Shown here in pieces: positions 1 to 18,143 of a DNA stretch of 64,000 nt. How positions within the stretch are numbered: position 1 is the first letter of the stretch; each line of letters begins with the position of its first letter. Made by a program: the position numbers and the translations under genes. This stretch comes from Embiotoca jacksoni (taxonomy: Eukaryota; Chordata; Actinopteri; Embiotocidae): NCBI GenBank assembly GCA_022577435.1, contig JAKOON010000060.1, positions 1,043,130 to 1,107,129 on the forward strand. Reading direction: 5' to 3'. The notes beneath the pieces were generated by a model, which was given only the letters and a program-made list of their open reading frames with translations, did not search any database and had not been told where the DNA came from.

Positions 1-6839
<6,839 letters not shown>

Positions 6840-8160
6840 GATGCCTCCGAACAGCTTCAGCAATAAAAGCCTTCAAATCCTTTGTGAAGATTGTCTGTAG
6901 ATCCCGGTTGGTTTTCTGAGGATTAGAGGTCGGAAGCACTGTTCGGGACTGCTCGGCTCCCAGATGGAAGGACCTGGAAGCTGCCTGTCCTCATCAGGCC
7001 CACTCCTCTACCTAACAGACATACCACACGTCCTTTCTCCATTTAACCTGTTGATGAGGACAGACGGAGCTGTTATCACTCTCCGAGGATCAAAGTTCAG
7101 CAGAGCTGGCCAGTGAGCGACTCTCTGGGTGCATTTGAACTGTGGAGAAGTTCAACACTGACAAATGTAAACGGTCTGGTTCAAACTCCACTTCTTCCAG
7201 GGGAATGGAGGCCTGCATACTTTTATTTATTTTCATGTACATACAGTTAATGTGTTTTTAACTCCTTCCTTCCTCCCAGCTAACGTCAACATGGATTTGA
7301 CCCTCGACACAAGGTTCGTAGTAAAATGATCTTGGTTGCTGCCTTTGACGGACAGCTCGCTCACTTTAACGCCGCCGAAGTGAGAAGACGCAGATGGTCG
7401 TTAGTTCTGCTCTTGGACCTTGTTCTTCCGTGAACTGACACCTCCATACAAACACGACAACATCAAAGCAGCACATTTCTTGCTTGGCTGTCGTTAGCAC
7501 GCTAACGTCATGTTCCTCTCAGTCCACAGTATCAAGGTTTACAGCGCAGCTAACATTTAGCACGTCTTCAAGCGAAGCCGAGGGCCTGGCTCATTCCGAC
7601 TACGCCCCATGCAGAGCTGCGGGGGAAGGTGATCAGTGATAGAAGCCCGTTTACCCGTCCATTGCAGCTCTTTGTCCTCCTCAGTCTGTTGATAATTCAG
7701 CACAACTGCTCATGTGTGAACTGTTGAATTGTTGGGTTCCTCTGTATAATGTTGTAAAGTTAATGTGTTTGTAACTCCTTCCTCCTTCCCTTCCTCCCTG
7801 CCTTCCTCTTTCCCTCTCTCCTTCCTTCCTTCCTTAAGTACTCTCCTCCACTTTTCTCCTCCTCTTTCAGGGCACTTCATTCTCCTCACATCAGCTATCT
7901 GAATCCAGACAGAATTTAAATCTAGTACAGGACAGTTAACAGACATATTATGAACTATTGCAAATAAAACAGCGATTACTGACAACAACAACAGAAGTCC
8001 TGAAGATTGCAGCTCGACTGTGAAAGCAGCGCGGAGACATTCAGATCCTTTACTGAGCAAATATCTATAAAGTAAAGCTGTAAAAAAAAAAGTGCTCTTT
8101 TACATGCTAAAGTTCCGAATTTAAAATTAACTTCATAAAAGTAGCTTAATCATCCAAAAA
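6840..8160. other. dpyd upstream region, no gene seen
   Basis: Contains the dpyd 5' leader and probably its promoter (TSS not determinable). 7244-7280 and 7750-7800 share a direct repeat (GTTAATGTGTTT then ACTCCTTCC), and the second copy runs into a pyrimidine-rich CCTTCC tract reaching about 7860. I see no coding exon. Confidence 0.5.
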
Positions 8161-8667
8161 TAATTTCCAAATTTGCATCCATCAGACCTCAGGACAGTTT
8201 TCCACTTCACCTCAGTCCATCTTCAATGATCTCGGTCCAGAGAAGGCGGCGGTGTTTCTGGATCATGTTTCTATCTGGTTTCTTCTTTGGAGAGTTTTAA
8301 CATCATTTGTGGACGCAGCGATGAACTGTGTTCACAGACGATGGTTTTCACAAGTGTTCCTGAGCCCATGCAGTGATTTCCACTCCAGAATAGTGTGTTT
8401 TTAATGCAGTGCTGCCTGAGGGCCTGAAGATCACCACCATCCAATATTGGTTTCCAGCCTCGTCCCTTGTGTTCAGAGATTTCTCCAGATTCTCTGAATC
8501 TTTTAATGATATTATGAACCGTAGACGATGAAATCCACTAATTCTTTACAAGTTTATGTTGAGGAACATTATTCTTAAATTGTTGCACTGTTTGCCCATG
8601 CAGTTTTTCACATCCAGTGATGAACCTATCCCCACCTTCACTGCTAAGCGACTGCCTCTCCGGGATG

Positions 8668-8708
<41 letters not shown>

Positions 8709-9040
8709 AAATCATGTTACTGATCTGTTGCCAGTTTATTGAAGTGGCAAAAGTTCGGTTAACTGGCACAACCTAGTTGTGAGATGTTTCTCCTGGTGTT
8801 TCTTTTAGCATTACACACCTTTTCCAGTCTTTTGTTGCCACGGTCCCAACTTTTAAAAAAATGTGTTGCTGGCCTTAAATTCAAAATAAGCATATATTTT
8901 TCACAAAACAAATTTCTCAGTTTCAACATTTGATATGTCACCTTTGATCTATTTTCAATCAATTACGGGTTTACAGGATTTTCACATCATCTCAAAAATT
9001 TACATTCTACACACCATCCAAACTTTTTGGGAAACGGCAT
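8160..9040 (-). mobile_element. decayed Tc1/mariner-like transposon
   Basis: Read on the minus strand, 8160-8600 gives a broken Tc1-type transposase N-terminus. TVHNIIKRF..SGEIS (DNA-binding region), then RHCIKN-like and WTEVKWKTVL..SDG fragments are recognisable but interrupted by stops and frame changes. It stops at about the first catalytic Asp; the rest of the catalytic domain is absent. 8700-9040 resembles the transposon's non-coding end (CCAACTTTTTGGG-type motif). A 32-nt T run splits it at 8670-8701. No functional protein is possible. Confidence 0.65.
8670..8702. repeat. poly-T run inside transposon relic
   Basis: Homopolymer of about 32 T. It may be the poly-A tail of a minus-strand retroposed fragment or a slippage expansion; nothing adjacent decides between these. 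Confidence 0.9.
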
Positions 9041-9101
9041 TGAATTTCTTCTTTTCTGATTTAACCAACAGACTCTTGCAGAAATGTTCAAAATGAAACA
9101 C

Positions 9102-9107
9102 TTTATT
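9102..9107 (-). terminator. odr4: odr4 polyadenylation signal
   Basis: AATAAA on the minus strand, only about 20 nt after the odr4 stop codon, implying a very short 3' UTR. Confidence 0.75.
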
Positions 9108-9126
9108 TTAGTGTGTGCAAACTGTC

Positions 9127-9892
9127 TCAATTGTCATTAAGGTACAGCATCGAGGCAGCAGTGGCAAGTAGAGTGACAGCAGTAGCCATGGCAACACCTA
9201 AACAATGAAGAGGAGAATCAGGACAGTGCTCGCACAAGCATGTATATATCCACTTCATACTCTTTTAAAAAATAACTCTCAGTGTTAAATGATTAATATA
9301 TTATAGTAAATGAGTTTGTTCAGTTCTTATTGCCAGCTGGGGCCTGAACACTAATAATACCATAACAAGTTGAATCAAAAAGCTGGGAAAAGGGTTGAAT
9401 GAAAAAAAAAACGTGTTTATAACTAGCTGCCACAACTGATCTATGTCTTAACTGCAAGTGAGAAATACTTTACCAATGTAGGTGTTGTTCTTGGGCTCCT
9501 GCACTTTAACAGTTTCCACAGTGGGCTCTGAAAACACACAACACACAGATTTGTAAACTACAGTACCTGTAGTAACCCAAGTCTAGATTTTGAAAGCATT
9601 AGCTAGAGAATGGAAGTGAGAGCAACGAATTACACCATTAATAAACTAGTTATAATCCTTCACATACAGCTTTGCAGGTATCGCAATTCTTCCATGGCAT
9701 ATTTTCAAGGTTATAAGAAGCCTGTTTATTAGAGTGAATGTAGCCTATATGATGCTGCGGTGGAGGAGTGAGAAGGAGAGTTTCTCAGGTCAAGGACCAA
9801 CAGCTCAGTAATGAAAGTGTGCACTCATCAATTCTTTACCATCAGATTAATTTGAAAAATAACCCACTGATTAGCTGTCAAAATGAAAATAA

Positions 9893-9946
<54 letters not shown>

Positions 9947-12900
9947 TATACAATGAAGCCAGCTCTTCAGTAGCTTACGTGAGTGCACACTTATCATTAT
10001 CATGCGTCTCCACATGTTTCAAGTGACCACTTGTTATCGAATCTAACTTCCCCGCTATTTATGTACATGAATGCTTACATCACATAAATACGTAAAAATG
10101 CACGTGACCACATACAGAACAGGCATTTAACAAATTGAGATGTCTTTACTTACTGCAGCCTAATTTTATTGTGCTGTCTATTTGAAATGTATAACATATT
10201 TCATGTTCATAAATATCTGACCAATGTTCTGTGAGTTTGTAATTCACAGCCTAAACCATCAGGACCTGATCAGATTGGGTCCAATTTAATGATTTTTTTA
10301 ACCGGTTTGGGTTCTGCACTGTGGTGGATAAATGAACTGTGGAGGGAAGTGGCTCTTCCACAGTTCTATGGATAGTGTGTGTCAGAAATTAGACAAGATA
10401 AACTAAAATAAAAAGAAAGGAGCCTTTGGTGAAAAAAGCATCATGGACAGTTTTACTGTTTACATTTTTTACAAGAGTAGGGCGTCCTTTAATGGGGTCC
10501 AGGACAGGTTTACGTTTAGATTACCTCCGAATGTGGTCTGAGCAGACTGGATCCCAATGCTTCCTGGTGGTGATCACACCAGCTACTTTTAGTTTACCAC
10601 TTGTTGCCTGATCACATCCAATCTGTCGTAGAAAAACAACCCTGACTGAGATTGTTTTAGGTGGACACATGACCAGCATAAAAACCTCTCTCTGCTGGGC
10701 CAATCTGTGTTTCCCCTTCCAGTCGGAGTAAATGTGACATTGCAAAACAGAAATGTTCTTCTTAGAGGGCAAACAGTGAGTCAACAGTAATGTTTGAGTG
10801 ATCCATGTGCAGTTTGTTTACACATTCATCTGCTCAAAGAGGAAAGCTTTTCTAAGTACACCACTCAGCTTATCACGTGTACATAGCAGAAGGATTTTGT
10901 GACATTACAACCACTTTGGAGCCAATCACTTGCTAGTGTTTATTGTCCTGCAATTCAACTTCTGAACTGTGAGCATTTCTGTCAGGTATATGTTAGTAAT
11001 AGGAAGTCTGGACAGAAACATCTAACAATGTCTGTGTAACTATTTTACAGAAAAGCAACTAAAGGAAGAAAATAATGAACAGAGATTATGAAATTAAAAT
11101 GTTATCATATGACTTGAACACTTGACTCTAATAGGCCACTATAAACCGAAAATCCATGAAAAACAAAACAAACCAAAACATGATATAGCATCAAATTTGA
11201 AGTCATATCAGCCTGCTCTACTTTACAAACACACACACACTTTCCTCACCTGCTGTAACGTGGCTTTTTAGGATTTCAGCAGTCATTTCCTGTCTTGTGT
11301 CTAAATCTTCCTCGGCTGCGTCGATGTCCAGCATCTCCTTCAGCCGGTCGGTGGCCTCAGACAAACCCTCGTCACTGAACTGGTAGTCGCACACACACAC
11401 CGGCCCGGGAACCTTCACTGGACAAAAGATGCGACGAGGGAGGTTGAATTGTTCTGAAAGAGAGACAGACGGAGGAACTTAACATCTTGTATTTATTTAA
11501 GGATATAAGAATTAGGTTTGTTTCCTTTTATTTTTTCTTTCATTTATATTTGCTAAAATAAAAAGCCATCAGGAGAACTTCCTCGATGATGTGGCTAACG
11601 TTATGCTAGCTGCAGGTCTGCTACGGTAACAACAACCCCAGTCAGATACCAAAACATTTTATACCTAAAATATATGCCTTCGGTAAGCAAGAGAAAATGA
11701 AACTTTTAATAACTTCAAATACCTCAATACATTTCTTTTTTTAGACTTTTCCCGTCCCGCCTGCTGTTTGACGCACAGCTGTAAAGTTCCCTGGATGATC
11801 ATGGTGGGAGGTTGTTTTTTTTTATTTGTTTGATCAAATTTAAATGTTACTGATGGAGCATAACAATGCCATTCATCTCATCTTATTCATTCAGAGTTAA
11901 ACTGTAATCTTCTTCTGAACTTTGCAAAAATTAGCTGACATTAGCCACTATAAGCTCGTCACAGCAGACCAGCTCAGCAGGAAAACTCCCATGGGTGTAG
12001 AAAAGCCAGGGAGCCTTTCATAAACTATTAATGCAACTTCTCATTCTCTGTTTTACATACATAAACTATATTCACTGTTCATATTTTCTTTATTGTTCAC
12101 GCTGTTGATTTTAAACTGGGTTTTTGTAAAGGGAGGCTCTTCTTTTCCTGCAGGTGAACTTCCAATGCAGGTCATCTCATCAGTGTGTAAATCCTACCTC
12201 TTTGCTGGGATTGGCTGACTGGAAAACTACCCACGACCACTGACCAATGAACCCCGACCTTAAGCTTAAATATCTACAACCACAAGCAAATGATTGGTGG
12301 AGTGACCTCTGTGTGTTCACCTGTGTGTTGTTTGTCTTTGCTGCTGCCCTTCTTCTCCTCCTCTTCCGCCTGCAGCTCCTCCAGCAGCATCTGAACCCTC
12401 GTGGTCACCGTAGAAACGACATCCCTCTTCAGCAGCTGTCAGCGACAAAGGTTTTAAAAACTAAACGATGGATTCTTCTTTCAGTTTCCTTTAACTTTGC
12501 CTGCCGTATTAAAGCGTTACCTTCTCTACCAGTCTGGCTTTGGGTTTGTTGCTGTGCAGATAAGCTCTGCTGTGGACAGCTCCTCTGACCGACAGACTGC
12601 CTCCACACTGCTGGACCACATCTGGTAACCTCTGGTCATCCTAACACACAAGAAGTCCAGGTCACGTACAACAACACTCACATGAATTTAGAAGCTTCAT
12701 TTGAGCTACGCAACACAATTGCATGTGTGTATTTCTGTGTGTTGTGTGTCTCCCCTACCGATGTGATGAGCAGCTGAGTTGTGTATGCCTGTCTCACATT
12801 CCTCCTCTGCAGAGAAACATCAGACACATGAGGTCCAGATAATCAGGTTTTGTGTTACATTAAGTGACAGCAGTCTTTTTTTTTTTAACTTCGTCAGTAA

Positions 12901-14439
12901 AGGGAGGGTCAGGGTTTGTACTTGTCACGATCACTCCTGCACTACTGCCTACTATCATCCGACACAAAGCAGCGCCAACAGCAACACAAGAGTCGTTGCT
13001 AAGTTTGATCGCGGTTGTCATTTTTCCATCCAGCAGGAAGGTGGTTTGGTTTTTCGAGGTGTGGTTCGGCACATTGATATCTTGAGGTAGCGGAAATGGA
13101 TTGACTGTCAACGGTGCAGGATTTAACTGGTTTTTTTTTGAGGATGCATTTTTAAGATAATAAGATATGCCTCCATAGGCGGGAGCACAACGCAACAAGG
13201 AAACAAGCGAATGGCAAATGACATTCTGATTGGTTTATTTTTTAATGTTGTGCCAAAAAAACACCTGTGATTCACTGACAACCCCTCTGAAACATGAACA
13301 GCCTCTCCTGGTGATTCCTAAAATGTTAAATCACTCTGGAGCTCAGGCTTATTAGACTGTTACCATATGACAGGTAGGAAGCAGCAGTATTGTCCTTCTG
13401 CACATAAAAGTAGGAAATAATAGATTCTAATCCAACAATTAAAGCCCTTAAGCAAGGCACCAAAATCTGCCTTGTTAGTAGCATTCAATGGGTAAATACA
13501 CCTTTGTTAGATTTACTTTATGCACTGTCGACATTTATACAACCTGTCCTGCTGTGAGCTCCGAGTCCTCCGGCAGCTTTTTTCCATCAATCAGAAAAAC
13601 TGCGCTCTCGATCTGGTGCGCCCACAATTTCAGTCCCTCCTGAAACAAAGAGGGACATTAAAACAGTTCCATTGAGGTTCCTAAAACAGGATTTATGCAT
13701 GATTATGAATGTGTGTGCTGACCTTAAGACATGTGTCCATGTTTTCTGTACTGGCTCTCTTGTCTGGTAGTGGAACCAACATGTCCACATTTAGACAACA
13801 TGACACTGTGGACCAGGAGGAACATACACCGGACTGGTACTTCCAGTCTGCTGGCTTGGCCATGCTCTGAAACAGCAGCAGACAAAGATATTAATATATT
13901 TGACAATAGCACAAAACTGCACATCTAAATATCATATGAAGTCTGAGATCGTTGTCCAAATTGGAGCTTAAGTCAGTTTGAGTGAGTCACAAGCTTGAAT
14001 CATTAATCAATAATGCAGATCAATCACAGTCAAATAATTTGAGCACAACTGAACCAAACTTCTGAAAACATTAAGTCATTAAAAATAATCTGCCTTTAGA
14101 GCACTTCTGCACATGTCAATGTAAATATAAACTGGATTAAGTTTGGGATGACAGCAAATGGAACCTGCTTCTTTGTGAGAAATCAAAGATGCAAACTAAC
14201 CTTGGGATCTTTAATGTCAAACGTTCTGCAAACGGTTCTGATGTGTGGGGTTAAAGAATATCCACAAAGTATCCGGCAGCTGCCGGAGCCAATGAAAAGG
14301 CTGCGGGATAAGGATACTTTCTGGTTTTAGGGTTGACTTGCAGTGTGACGAAGTCTGTGACATCATCGTCTGCCGGGTTCCACAGGTGCTCCGAGGAGAT
14401 CAGAGTCTCCACTGCAAATGCCAGCTACACACACACACA

Positions 14440-14533
<94 letters not shown>

Positions 14534-17025
14534 TCACACACACACACACACACATACATCACATGGATAAAATACACTGATGCCATATCAGGGCTGTAAG
14601 TGAAGCCTTTATTTTAAATACCAGTAGATAGAAGATGATTATTGGACTCTAAATGATTGCTAACGTTGCTCTGAGTCTGCTGGACGTACAAACACATCAT
14701 GGTTGTGGAGCACATTAGTCACAACAAGGCAAAAAATACCAGGTGGCAGTTAATCTGTCAGCTGACTGTGATGTTTTTGTCCCCCTAGTGGCCAATAATT
14801 GAACGTGCATCTTTAAAGGACCATACTAGTGTTTTTAAATTCCCTGTGCTTTCAATTTACATTAAAGACAACCAGTTCAGATTCATGCAGGTGGAAGTGA
14901 ACTGTTCATACCTTCCTACTGGTTTCAGCTCATTTTAGTACACTTCCAACCTGCTCAGCACACCGGACACATCATCACATAACACTCATGTAAACAGGCA
15001 TTTGTTAGCATTATATGTTATGATATTTTTAGAGTTTTGATAGTGATCTGTGGTGCATTTACATGTTGAAGTGAAGCTGCGCCATTCAGCTCCTAAATAG
15101 CATTCATACGCTGTGATGTTTGAAACTCAACATGGAGGACAAATAACTATGACTCATTAATGTTGTAACGACTTAGTTGGATTGAAAGGTCTATAAACAT
15201 GATTTCTCAGACTTAAGATCAGAGGACAGTTTTATCAATCTGTCCACATGTATGTGATCATTGGATGATCGGGCTGGAAAACCTCCATACTAGTTAGTGA
15301 ACAACAAAACAAATAGCTAGCAAATAATTAAAGTAGAGGCAATGATGAGGTGAAGCTTGAATGAAAAGTAACTATTTCTACTGAATGACTGTCGCAGAGT
15401 TTAACTTTGAGGAAGAGTATCTTGAGGAGGAAACCGTGTTAATGCAAAGGACAAAAAGGAGCGATGTTGCTGCTACATTATTTGATGAAACAGATCGGGA
15501 ACCTCTAGAATCAAATGATGGTGGTGTAAAACTATGCAATATAAAACATGAATGGGACATCGTGGAAGTGCTGTTGGAGGGATGCAGCGAATGAACACAC
15601 GTGTGACAAGCTATCCTTAATACAATACCCTCTCGCCAACACAGTGCTGAACACAGTTAGTTGTTGTACCCTCTGAACTACAAGGTTTTGGTGAGAAACA
15701 TGATTTGCTTCAGTGATCAGAGTCTGTCCTATCAGATCTGTACATCTGACTTCCAACTGTTCCAACACAGCCAGAAATTATAAATCTGCTATGGGAAATT
15801 ATTCAGAGAATAAAAGGCTGTTACACAAGTCAAACTGTCATTTCCATGAGTTTTACAAGTAGACAGGTGTTTCGGCAGCCAAGGCACAGAATTTTAAGGT
15901 GGGTGCATCCCCTGAACATTTCATTTAGAAAATTAAAACAGTTCTGTAAAATATTACAAAATCTAAAATATGTCTGTATGTTTTGTGAAAGGACTGGCAG
16001 GAACTGAGGGTGCGAGCGAATAGTAGTTATTCAGCCTGAACACACATTGCCGCTGTTATGATGCTTTAATAAGAGTGTGTTTATGAACAATGTGTTGATG
16101 TGACTCTCACCTGTCGGAGTGTGGTTAGAGTGTCCTTAGCATCTGCATCAGAGATGATGAAGACTCCCAACACAGACAGGCCTCCCGGTAGCATCCTGGA
16201 CACCTATAAACCAGGAACAAATGGAAACTTTGAAACTCCAGAAAAGTTTAGAAGCCTGCAAACGCTGGGAAATTGTTGAGAAGCAATAACCTTTGGAAGT
16301 AGGTATTCAAAGTTAACATTACGTTGCTTGCTGTGTCACACACATTTTCACCCGTGCGCGCTCATGTTTAAACACTCACATCACATGAGTGTGTGCCGGG
16401 ACAGAGCCTCGGCCCTCTTTGCCTACCTGTCGAGCATGCTCAGTGACCCACTCCTTGTCCAGAGGGTTTCCAGTCGCTGCAGCGGACTCGTCCCTTTGAG
16501 GCGTCCGAGTTGCCATGACAACAAAAGCCCTTTGGGCTGAGCTCTGAAGTGATAGGTCATTGATATTAATTACTGCCTCTTCACCTCACATGCAGCGTAC
16601 TCTTCCACTACATATTGTGTCATACTATGAGATACACAATTGAATTACTTGATCAATGATCAAATGCTTTTAGTATTTATTATTCTTATACTATAGTATT
16701 TCCCATTATATTTCCATCTGAGAGTATTGACTGTGACTGAAATGATAAAGGTTAATTTCTCACTTTATTCTGGTATTTAATGGACAGAATGTTGAATGAA
16801 CTAATCAAGAAAATAGCCTGCACCTAAATCGATAATGAAAATAATCAGTAGTTGCAGTCCTACCATAATATACTCAACACATCAGGACACCACTTCACTA
16901 CTACCACACCGTAGGATGTCCCTTACCTGTCCGATGAGCAGGCCTGAGACTGGACCTGCTTGTTGTTCACAGAGTTTAGACAGATATCCCTCGACAGCAT
17001 CTTCTACTATATAGCCACGACCCAT
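9127..17025 (-). CDS. odr4: ODR4 homolog, ER tail-anchored protein (complete)
   Basis: Coding exons (5'->3' on minus): 16927-17025, 16427-16543, 16111-16203, 14318-14424, 14201-14237, 13723-13866, 13544-13639, 12759-12806, 12521-12640, 12321-12435, 11250-11453, 9474-9527, 9127-9197. They total 1305 nt, 434 aa (human 454). The N-terminus MGRGYIVEDAVEGYL..GLLIGQ, the PADWKYQSG motif, the GSLSVRGAV..RAYLHSNKPK block and LPRRIFCPV..VCVCDYQFSDE all match ODR4. The last exon (residues 412-434) is one hydrophobic helix ending LYLNDN, a C-terminal tail anchor. C. elegans ODR-4 is needed to deliver odorant GPCRs to cilia, and mammalian ODR4 partners the UFM1 protease UFSP2 at the ER. The start ATG sits 5 nt inside its exon (acceptor at 17031), so a non-coding first exon lies upstream, perhaps ending at the donor at 17386. 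Divergent from tpr. Confidence 0.96.
9888..9944. repeat. (AAT)n microsatellite in odr4 intron 11
   Basis: About 19 AAT units with one interruption, in the intron between odr4 coding exons 11 and 12. Confidence 0.95.
14427..14553. repeat. (CA)n / (GCAC)n microsatellite abutting odr4 exon 4
   Basis: CA units, a GCAC block (about 14441-14472), more CA, then a second CA cluster at 14537-14553. On the odr4 sense strand it is a TG-rich array reaching the exon 4 acceptor (...gtgtgtag). Confidence 0.97.
14600..16100 (-). other. odr4 intron 3, no exon seen
   Basis: Apart from the CA array at its 3' end, I see no coding exon matching the ODR4 family and no recognisable mobile element. Confidence 0.5.
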
Positions 17026-17030
17026 GGTGC

Positions 17031-18143
17031 CTACGAAATAAATACACGAAATAAATCAGCAGGAGATACAAACGTTTATCTTTGTCTTTATCAGAGTGTC
17101 TGCAGTGAGACCGTGGAGGGAAAGGGACGTGTGGACAGCTGGACAAGTGAAGACTTGTCAAAGGTTTCACTTCTAAAGTTATCTACAAACATGCCGACTG
17201 AAAGACAACCAGTTGTTTAACCTGGTAAAACTTCAACCCACCGTTAACCTGCGTGGTTAACAGCTGTCTTCCCCTTTAACTTTAGCTAACCAGTATTTAC
17301 GAGGTACATTTAGCGAAAATAAGATCACCAGAGTCCCAAGACAAGTCAAAGAGACGACATTGTGAACTGCAAGAACTGTGACGTACCGTGGGGGATATAC
17401 CCGACAGAGGGGGAAGACTGTGGTTGGACTGTAAACCAGAGAGACGGCAGGTTGTTGTTTTTTATTCTGACAGCAGTGGCTCGTCAGCAGAGCAATGAAA
17501 ACGGCGTTAACCACAATGCTTTGTGCACTGACGTATTTCCGTCGCATGTCTCTGACGTAAGGGGAGACTCGAGGTCAAATGGTCAAGAGAGACAAACAAT
17601 AAACCAAACATTGCTAGTTTCTCTTCAAAATAAAACTTGACGCAACCACCTAAAACTGGAGTTTAACTGCAAACGTCGTGGGTATTACATAGGTTGTCAC
17701 TTCACTTATTGGAGAACTGTGATGACGACGAATGCAAATCAAAGCAGAGTTAATTTAAGAGCAACTAACTTAAATTATTGTAGAAATAGTAAACGCATTG
17801 TAGCGGCTAACATACATATCAATGAAACTTCCAACGTGTGTATTCTTTTTTCAAACTAAATGAATACACATGTCAACAAAACCAACAAATTCAAGGTTCA
17901 GACATGCATATCCATCCATGGCTCCGCAGCTATAGTAAACAAATGTGGGTTTTTTTCCATGACTGGCTTAGCGTGATCGCCAATGATTACTTTATTTTGA
18001 AAGTTTCTGATGCACATCCGGCTCCTGTATGAGTGCGACGTACCGGGCTCGTTCTCCTGATCCACGGACGGAGGGTCGTTCTGCAGGATTTGACACGAGT
18101 TTGTACGTTCATTTGCGTTGATTTGTCTCGGGGACAGGCGGAG
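17031..18143. promoter_or_regulatory. shared odr4/tpr head-to-head promoter region
   Basis: About 1.1 kb separates the odr4 and tpr start codons, which point away from each other. Three TGACGTA motifs (CRE/ATF-like half-palindromes) lie at 17379-17385, 17529-17535 and 17553-17559. A donor-like site on the minus strand (gtacgt, revcomp of 17381-17386) could end a non-coding odr4 exon; it overlaps the first motif. No TATA box is obvious on either side. Promoter activity is inferred from gene arrangement and motifs only. Confidence 0.6.

Noticed and set aside
15385..15594. 69-codon acidic open frame in odr4 intron 3 (plus strand)
   Set aside because: No splice signals joining it to anything, no family resemblance and no promoter or poly(A) context; treated as chance.
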